64,000 nt of DNA, from the NCBI GenBank assembly GCA_009786535.1, contig WQRX01000009.1, forward strand, positions 41,534 through 105,533. Direction: 5' to 3'. Positions 60,753 to 64,000 of this stretch are shown here, piece by piece (the stretch's first letter is position 1; every line of letters begins with the position of its first letter). The notes beneath the pieces are model-generated. The model had not been told where the DNA came from and did no database searches. It worked only from the letters and a program-made list of their open reading frames with translations. This stretch comes from Defluviitaleaceae bacterium. Lineage in GTDB: Bacteria > Bacillota > Clostridia > Lachnospirales > WQUN01. A program made the translations under genes and the position numbers.

Positions 60753-61886
60753 TCAAAAGTAGGTAGAAAGGCGCTCAATTCCCTTACGCAACTCCAAATC
60801 GTCAACAGATGTATAAATATTCGCAGTAACGGAAATGTCACTATGTCCCATTAACACGGAAGCGGTTTTTAACGGTACTCCCTGCTTCGCAAGTATCGTG
60901 CAAAAGGTGTGACGTAAACTGTGTAACGTGTAGAGCTCAATACCTACACGCTTGCACAACCGTTTAAAGGTGGTCAACATGTTAGGCGTTTCCCTGTAAG
61001 TACACGTGTCACTGGAAAATAAAATGCTCTCGTTTCCGTATTCTATCTCTAAGCGCTTATGCTTTTCCTGCTCGTAAATTATGTGAGCGTCAAGCAAATC
61101 GCGTATATCGGATAATATAGGCACAGAGCGTATCCCGCTGGCAGTCTTGGGTACTGAAATAACAGGAACATATTCGCCGTTAACGCTTAAAAATTTAATT
61201 GACCTCTCTACGCGAATAATACCCGCACCAAAATCAATGTCACTATTACGTAATGCCAACATTTCCCCGGCACGTAAGCCCGTAAAAAGTGCAAACACAA
61301 AAGGAAAATATTTAACATTATCTCTAGCCACTTGCAAAAGGATTTTTACATCATCATCAGATAACGCTTTATTAACCTTCTCCAGCTTTGTTATTTTAGG
61401 CAACACAACCGCATTCAATGGATTTTTAATAATAATGTCGGCTTTAACGCAATAAATAAAAAAGCTACTTAATAATCTGTGCGTAGATTTAACTGTAGAC
61501 GGCGTGTACGTTTTAAGAATATCATTATAAAAAGCCTGCACGTTAACAGAACGCACATCGTTCAATTTCATATTTGCCAGCTTGCTTGTTTTAATCCGCT
61601 TGTTAAATTCTGTTTCATGTCGATTAAATGTTGACAATGATACCGAGGGACGCATAACATTCTCAAACCATTCATTAAAAGCCGTTAGAAAATTAACGTC
61701 AATATATCGCAACGCTATTCCGCTTTTTGAAACATTCAAATATTCATCACGTTTGCGAATGGCTTCCTTTTTAGAAGAACCATAAAACTGCTTCTTAATC
61801 GCCGTACCATCAGAATCAATACCAACGGTAGCCGTAACTTTAAAATAATTACTACCGTTTATGCTAACATTCGTTTTTTTAGCCAT
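60753..61886 (-). CDS. int: Tyrosine integrase of element 2
   Basis: 377 aa, normal length for phage integrases of this group. AP2-like/arm-binding N-terminus (VSINGSNYFKVTATVG), core-binding domain, catalytic FTGLRAGEML, LHSLRHTFCTILAKQG and LMGHSDISVTANIYTSV. Ends LERLSTYF-type (RLSTYF) followed by a stop, in contrast to the element 1 integrase. ATG after AGGTG. Recombines at the tRNA-like core 100 bp beyond its stop. Confidence 0.92.
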   Translation of the reverse strand: MAKKTNVSINGSNYFKVTATVGIDSDGTAIKKQFYGSSKKEAIRKRDEYLNVSKSGIALRYIDVNFLTAFNEWFENVMRPSVSLSTFNRHETEFNKRIKTSKLANMKLNDVRSVNVQAFYNDILKTYTPSTVKSTHRLLSSFFIYCVKADIIIKNPLNAVVLPKITKLEKVNKALSDDDVKILLQVARDNVKYFPFVFALFTGLRAGEMLALRNSDIDFGAGIIRVERSIKFLSVNGEYVPVISVPKTASGIRSVPILSDIRDLLDAHIIYEQEKHKRLEIEYGNESILFSSDTCTYRETPNMLTTFKRLCKRVGIELYTLHSLRHTFCTILAKQGVPLKTASVLMGHSDISVTANIYTSVDDLELRKGIERLSTYF

Positions 61887-61893
61887 AAATCAC

Positions 61894-62088
61894 CTAGAAC
61901 ATCTTTTTAATACCCGCATCTTTTAAAATCTCATTAGCAGAATGACGAGACTTAATGCTACGGTTTACAGAAAAAGTATCCTTTGTAATAGGACTATACC
62001 AAATTTGATGGCTACCCTTACCCGCACGCACAAAATTACAGTTGTTATCTGTTAAAATGCGCTTTAGCTGTTTATCATAATCAGCCAT
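61894..62088 (-). CDS. hicA: HicA-type toxin, element 2
   Basis: 64 aa; same length and layout as the element 1 toxin, with AGKGSHQIWYSP bearing the catalytic His and SANEILKDAGIKKMF at the end. Start overlaps the antitoxin stop. Lies 7 bp before the integrase gene. Confidence 0.8.
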   Translation of the reverse strand: MADYDKQLKRILTDNNCNFVRAGKGSHQIWYSPITKDTFSVNRSIKSRHSANEILKDAGIKKMF

Positions 62089-62312
62089 TATACAGCCAGC
62101 ATCTCTTCACGGTGTGCGTGAAAATCAAGTTTAACAGGTTCAAAGATGCCATGATTCAATTCTAACAAATCAGAAGCTGCATAATGCACATTTTTCATAA
62201 GTTCATCAAGCTTATCGCCTTCCAACACAAGCCCTCTTATGTCTTCACTTGTAGCAATCCAAACATCAACTTCACTATCCCACCATAAATTGATGCGGTA
62301 CTTGTCTAGCAT
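62088..62312 (-). CDS. DUF1902/HicB-like antitoxin, element 2
   Basis: 74 aa from the ATG at 62312 (AAAGGAG upstream). RINLWWDSEVDVWIATSEDI then GLVLEGDKLDELMKNVHYA; differs from the element 1 copy at only a few positions. That is closer than the integrases or repressors are to each other, which suggests recent exchange or strong constraint. Predicted to neutralise the adjacent HicA. Confidence 0.8.
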   Translation of the reverse strand: MLDKYRINLWWDSEVDVWIATSEDIRGLVLEGDKLDELMKNVHYAASDLLELNHGIFEPVKLDFHAHREEMLAV

Positions 62313-62342
62313 AAAAAACAACTCCTTTAGATTTATATTAAA

Positions 62343-62804
62343 TTAACGGTATTCGTCAATGTCAATCGGTTCACTAAAATCCGTAAATGAATGAGTTTTA
62401 TCAACAGGATACCGTTTTAGAATAGACAATACCAGTTCAAATAAAAGCGCTACAAAATGCAAACCAACATATGCAAACCCTATTAGCGTAAAGTACAAAT
62501 CATCGCCAACAGACGCAATTAAAAGCAAGACAGAAAAGCCAATAAACAGAAAAGAAGCTGTATGCCGTTTACGACTGTACGAAAAAGTAGTAATCAGCCC
62601 GTATATGGGAATAATCAGTAAAAGCCAACCGATTTGGTTGCCCCCAACACGCACTAAAAACAGTGATACCCCATGTGCAAAACGAAAAGGTGATATGCTA
62701 AATAATGATACTCCAAAAAATCGTTGTTGCCAAACATTCAAGAAAAACATAACACATAAAAGCAGATAAACAATCCGTAACGACCGAATGTTTAAATATT
62801 TCAT
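62343..62804 (-). CDS. Multi-pass membrane protein unique to element 2
   Basis: 153 aa with four hydrophobic segments (IVYLLLCVMFFLNVW, NQIGWLLLIIPIYGLI, ASFLFIGFSVLLLIASV, LIGFAYVGLHFVALLFELVL). No family recognised. Element 1 has nothing at this place, so it is a cargo gene between the antitoxin and the repressor regions, the usual site of lysogenic-conversion or superinfection-exclusion genes. Such a role is a guess from position. Confidence 0.65.
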   Translation of the reverse strand: MKYLNIRSLRIVYLLLCVMFFLNVWQQRFFGVSLFSISPFRFAHGVSLFLVRVGGNQIGWLLLIIPIYGLITTFSYSRKRHTASFLFIGFSVLLLIASVGDDLYFTLIGFAYVGLHFVALLFELVLSILKRYPVDKTHSFTDFSEPIDIDEYR

Positions 62805-62893
62805 GCTAAAACCCCCATAGATTTATTTAAAAATACGAAAATGAAACAAAAAAGTTTACAAGACAATCGAACGAATACACGAACAAAATACAC

Positions 62894-62923
62894 TTGACAA
62901 ATACCAAACACACGTTCTATAAT
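62894..62923 (+). promoter_or_regulatory. Consensus promoter with LexA-box-like sequence, element 2
   Basis: TTGACA (62894-62899), 18-bp spacer, TATAAT (62918-62923). CAAACACACGTTCT (62905-62918) overlaps the spacer and -10 at the same relative place as in element 1 and matches the LexA consensus except for one base in the left half. Confidence 0.65.
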
Positions 62924-62952
62924 CGTCAAACAAAACAAAAGACGGTGATTCT

Positions 62953-63078
62953 ATGGATAAGGAACGCACTCGCAAGCAAAAAGAAGATGATAAACGAAAA
63001 GTACGCACATTATCCACTAGCGAGGCAGAGGCTACGCTTGCTTTACTATATCAATTGCAGAGCGCAGAAGCTTACTAA
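62953..63078 (+). CDS. SOS-promoter micro-ORF antisense to the repressor end, element 2
   Basis: 41 aa: MDKERTRKQKEDDKRKV... ending ATLALLYQLQSAEAY. Same length, charge pattern and LALLYQ core as 53401-53526. ATG preceded by ACGGTG. Overlaps the last 47 bp of the XRE gene on the other strand, exactly as in element 1. Conservation of frame, length and arrangement supports a functional peptide or paired antisense unit. Confidence 0.65.
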   Translation: MDKERTRKQKEDDKRKVRTLSTSEAEATLALLYQLQSAEAY

Positions 63079-63376
63079 AAGCTTCATACTTATCGTCTGG
63101 CACGCTATCAATCATTCGAATCAACTCCTCTCTGGCAGTTGATTCTTTTTTTATTGGTTTCCAATCCAACGGTAGCTCGTCTACCCCCAAAAGATAATCA
63201 ACACTTACTTTGTAAAACTCTGCCAGCTTAATAAGGTTTTTTTTATTTGGCGCGCTCTTACCATACTCGTTATATTGATATGACGATTCTCTAACGCCTA
63301 GCAAATCAGCAATATATTTTTGTGTTACCCCCTTTCCCTTTCGCAAATCTTTCAATCTTTTCGCTGTAACAGTCAT
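63032..63376 (-). CDS. XRE-family repressor of element 2
   Basis: 114 aa. Helix-turn-helix RLKDLRKGKGVTQKYIADLLGVRESSYQYNEYG; the C-terminal half is nearly the same as in the element 1 repressor, whereas the recognition-helix region differs (VRESSYQYNEYGKSAPNKKN against IKEVPYQLYEYGKRRPRSDN). That agrees with the different operators. ATG follows GGAG. Confidence 0.88.
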   Translation of the reverse strand: MTVTAKRLKDLRKGKGVTQKYIADLLGVRESSYQYNEYGKSAPNKKNLIKLAEFYKVSVDYLLGVDELPLDWKPIKKESTAREELIRMIDSVPDDKYEAFSKLLRSAIDIVKQA

Positions 63377-63409
63377 GCGACCACTCCAAAAAAAATATTT
63401 TAAAAACCA

Positions 63410-63454
63410 TTGACACCCACTTTCATCTAGTGTAAACTGTGACCAGATGAAAGT
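63410..63454 (+). promoter_or_regulatory. Early promoter and operator of element 2
   Basis: TTGACA (63410-63415), 17-bp spacer, TAAACT (63433-63438). ACTTTCATCT (63419-63428) and AGATGAAAGT (63445-63454) form a perfect inverted repeat flanking the -10, the likely site of the element 2 repressor and unlike the CTTAAAG palindromes of element 1. Confidence 0.75.
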
Positions 63455-63535
63455 TGGTGCGAATGAAATCGAGTGTTTTACCCACCATTATACGCACCCA
63501 GTTCAAAAAAGTCTACGGAAAAGGAGTAAAAAGCC

Positions 63536-63793
63536 ATGAAAAACCCACACGAAACACCGTATTTCTGGCTAAGTGCGAAAGAATACGCCAAACAAACAGG
63601 AATCGGAGTAACCGAGGTACAGCGCATGTGCCGTAACAATGAACTAATCGCAACACAAACAGACGGCGGGCACTGGCGCATAAAAGTAAATCGTTACACA
63701 AACGGCGTCCCCCTAGAGGAAATGCAAAAGGTATTAAAGCGGAACTCCGAACTAGAAGCGCAAATTGAAACCATAAGAAAATTAATTGCATAA
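63536..63793 (+). CDS. xis: Excisionase-like helix-turn-helix protein, element 2
   Basis: 85 aa, AAAAGGAG 9 bp upstream. YFWLSAKEYAKQTGIGVTEVQRMCRN, then TDGGHWRIKVNRYTNGVPLEEM and a C-terminal helix ending IETIRKLIA as in element 1. First gene of the early transcript; the next gene follows after 26 bp without the structured insert found in element 1. Confidence 0.8.
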   Translation: MKNPHETPYFWLSAKEYAKQTGIGVTEVQRMCRNNELIATQTDGGHWRIKVNRYTNGVPLEEMQKVLKRNSELEAQIETIRKLIA

Positions 63794-63819
63794 CCCCCCA
63801 CCCAAAGGAGCGAAAGAAA

Positions 63820-64000
63820 ATGTATAAAAATTTAAAAGTGTATCTTGACAAACAAATTGGTGAGCATGGATATGTATGCATTTATAGGAAAAACGGCGCG
63901 TTCTTATGCGAAGGCAAAGTACAAGAATTAAGAGACGCACCACTTTGGCGATTGATGGACGAAGAAAACGCCAAAATCACCAAAAGCATGAAGGGAACAG
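63820..64000 (+). CDS. Partial hypothetical protein of element 2, cut by window end
   Basis: At least 60 codons open to the window edge. ATG follows AAAGGAG. Begins MYKNLKVYLDKQIGEHGYVC; continues with KNGAFLCEGKVQELRDAPLW. No family recognised. Confidence 0.6.
   Translation, partial: MYKNLKVYLDKQIGEHGYVCIYRKNGAFLCEGKVQELRDAPLWRLMDEENAKITKSMKGT

Larger units (their letters stand above)
60586..64000. mobile_element. Integrated element 2, left part (continues beyond window)
   Basis: Same left-end plan as element 1: integrase, HicA, DUF1902 (minus), extra membrane protein, SOS-type promoter with micro-ORF, XRE repressor, divergent early promoter, Xis-like gene. Structural and replication genes would lie to the right of the window. 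Arm repeats and repressor operators differ from those of element 1, so it is a relative and not a duplicate. Confidence 0.8.

Overview
The window reads as a low-to-moderate GC, Gram-positive, anaerobic Clostridia-type chromosome (Bacillota). The support is indirect: strong AGGAGG ribosome sites, many ATGA gene overlaps, a DUF4364 regulator, LicD and teichoic-type polymer genes, a flagellin, tryptophanase-type amino-acid fermentation and a tRNA-Leu without an encoded CCA. Species cannot be named from the sequence alone.

Layout of the chromosomal part. 1-6.6 kb: end of glmM, a putative flagellar-regulon protein, a short flagellin and a 1294-aa secreted CAP/beta-helix/stalk-domain surface protein. 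6.6-8.9 kb (minus): two PLP enzymes of sulfur amino acid metabolism. 9.0-16.3 kb (minus): an AT-rich surface-polymer operon (cytidylyltransferase, CDP-glycerol-transferase-like protein, epimerase, two unusual GxHR-domain proteins, LicD). Just upstream of licD lies a 178-bp segment bounded by perfect 19-bp inverted repeats, next to a serine recombinase: a candidate promoter switch. 17.7-26.7 kb: cupin, Hsp70-like protein, a large hybrid histidine kinase with its response regulator, and an HD-GYP-like protein. 26.8-29.6 kb: a compact peptide / ABC exporter / LytTR operon in which the ABC ATPase carries an internal segment resembling the upstream 50-aa peptide. 29.6-32.8 kb: GH43 glycosidase with ruvB and ruvA. 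32.9-42.7 kb: histidine utilisation operon (hutU, ftcD, hutI, fchA, hutH) extended with a kinase-like gene, a TIM-barrel isomerase, a membrane protein and tnaA. 42.7-51.4 kb: DUF4364 regulator, tRNA-Leu(CAA), mutS, Fe-S aldo/keto reductase, and an XRE-regulated heterodimeric ABC exporter.

From 51.6 kb to the end there are two tandem integrated elements of the same family. Each begins with a minus-strand tyrosine integrase, a HicA-DUF1902 toxin-antitoxin pair and an XRE repressor, with a divergent Xis-like gene. Element 1 (about 51,578-60,649) is complete. It has filamentous-phage (inovirus)-like architecture: a small coat-like protein, a large secreted adsorption-like protein, small membrane proteins, a Zot/pI-like ATPase and a small candidate DNA-binding protein. 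Its replication gene, however, is a CRESS-DNA-virus-type Rep (HUH endonuclease plus superfamily 3 helicase). In front of it sits a perfect 13-bp stem carrying the CRESS nonanucleotide TAGTATTAC in its loop, with GTTACAA iterons. Element 2 starts at about 60,586 and runs off the window.

Both elements share an unannotated 41-aa ORF that runs antisense into the end of the repressor gene. In both it is driven by a near-consensus promoter containing a LexA-box-like palindrome, which suggests SOS-controlled induction. I regard the CRESS-origin filamentous provirus and its SOS micro-ORF as the most interesting system here, followed by the peptide-mimic ABC transporter.
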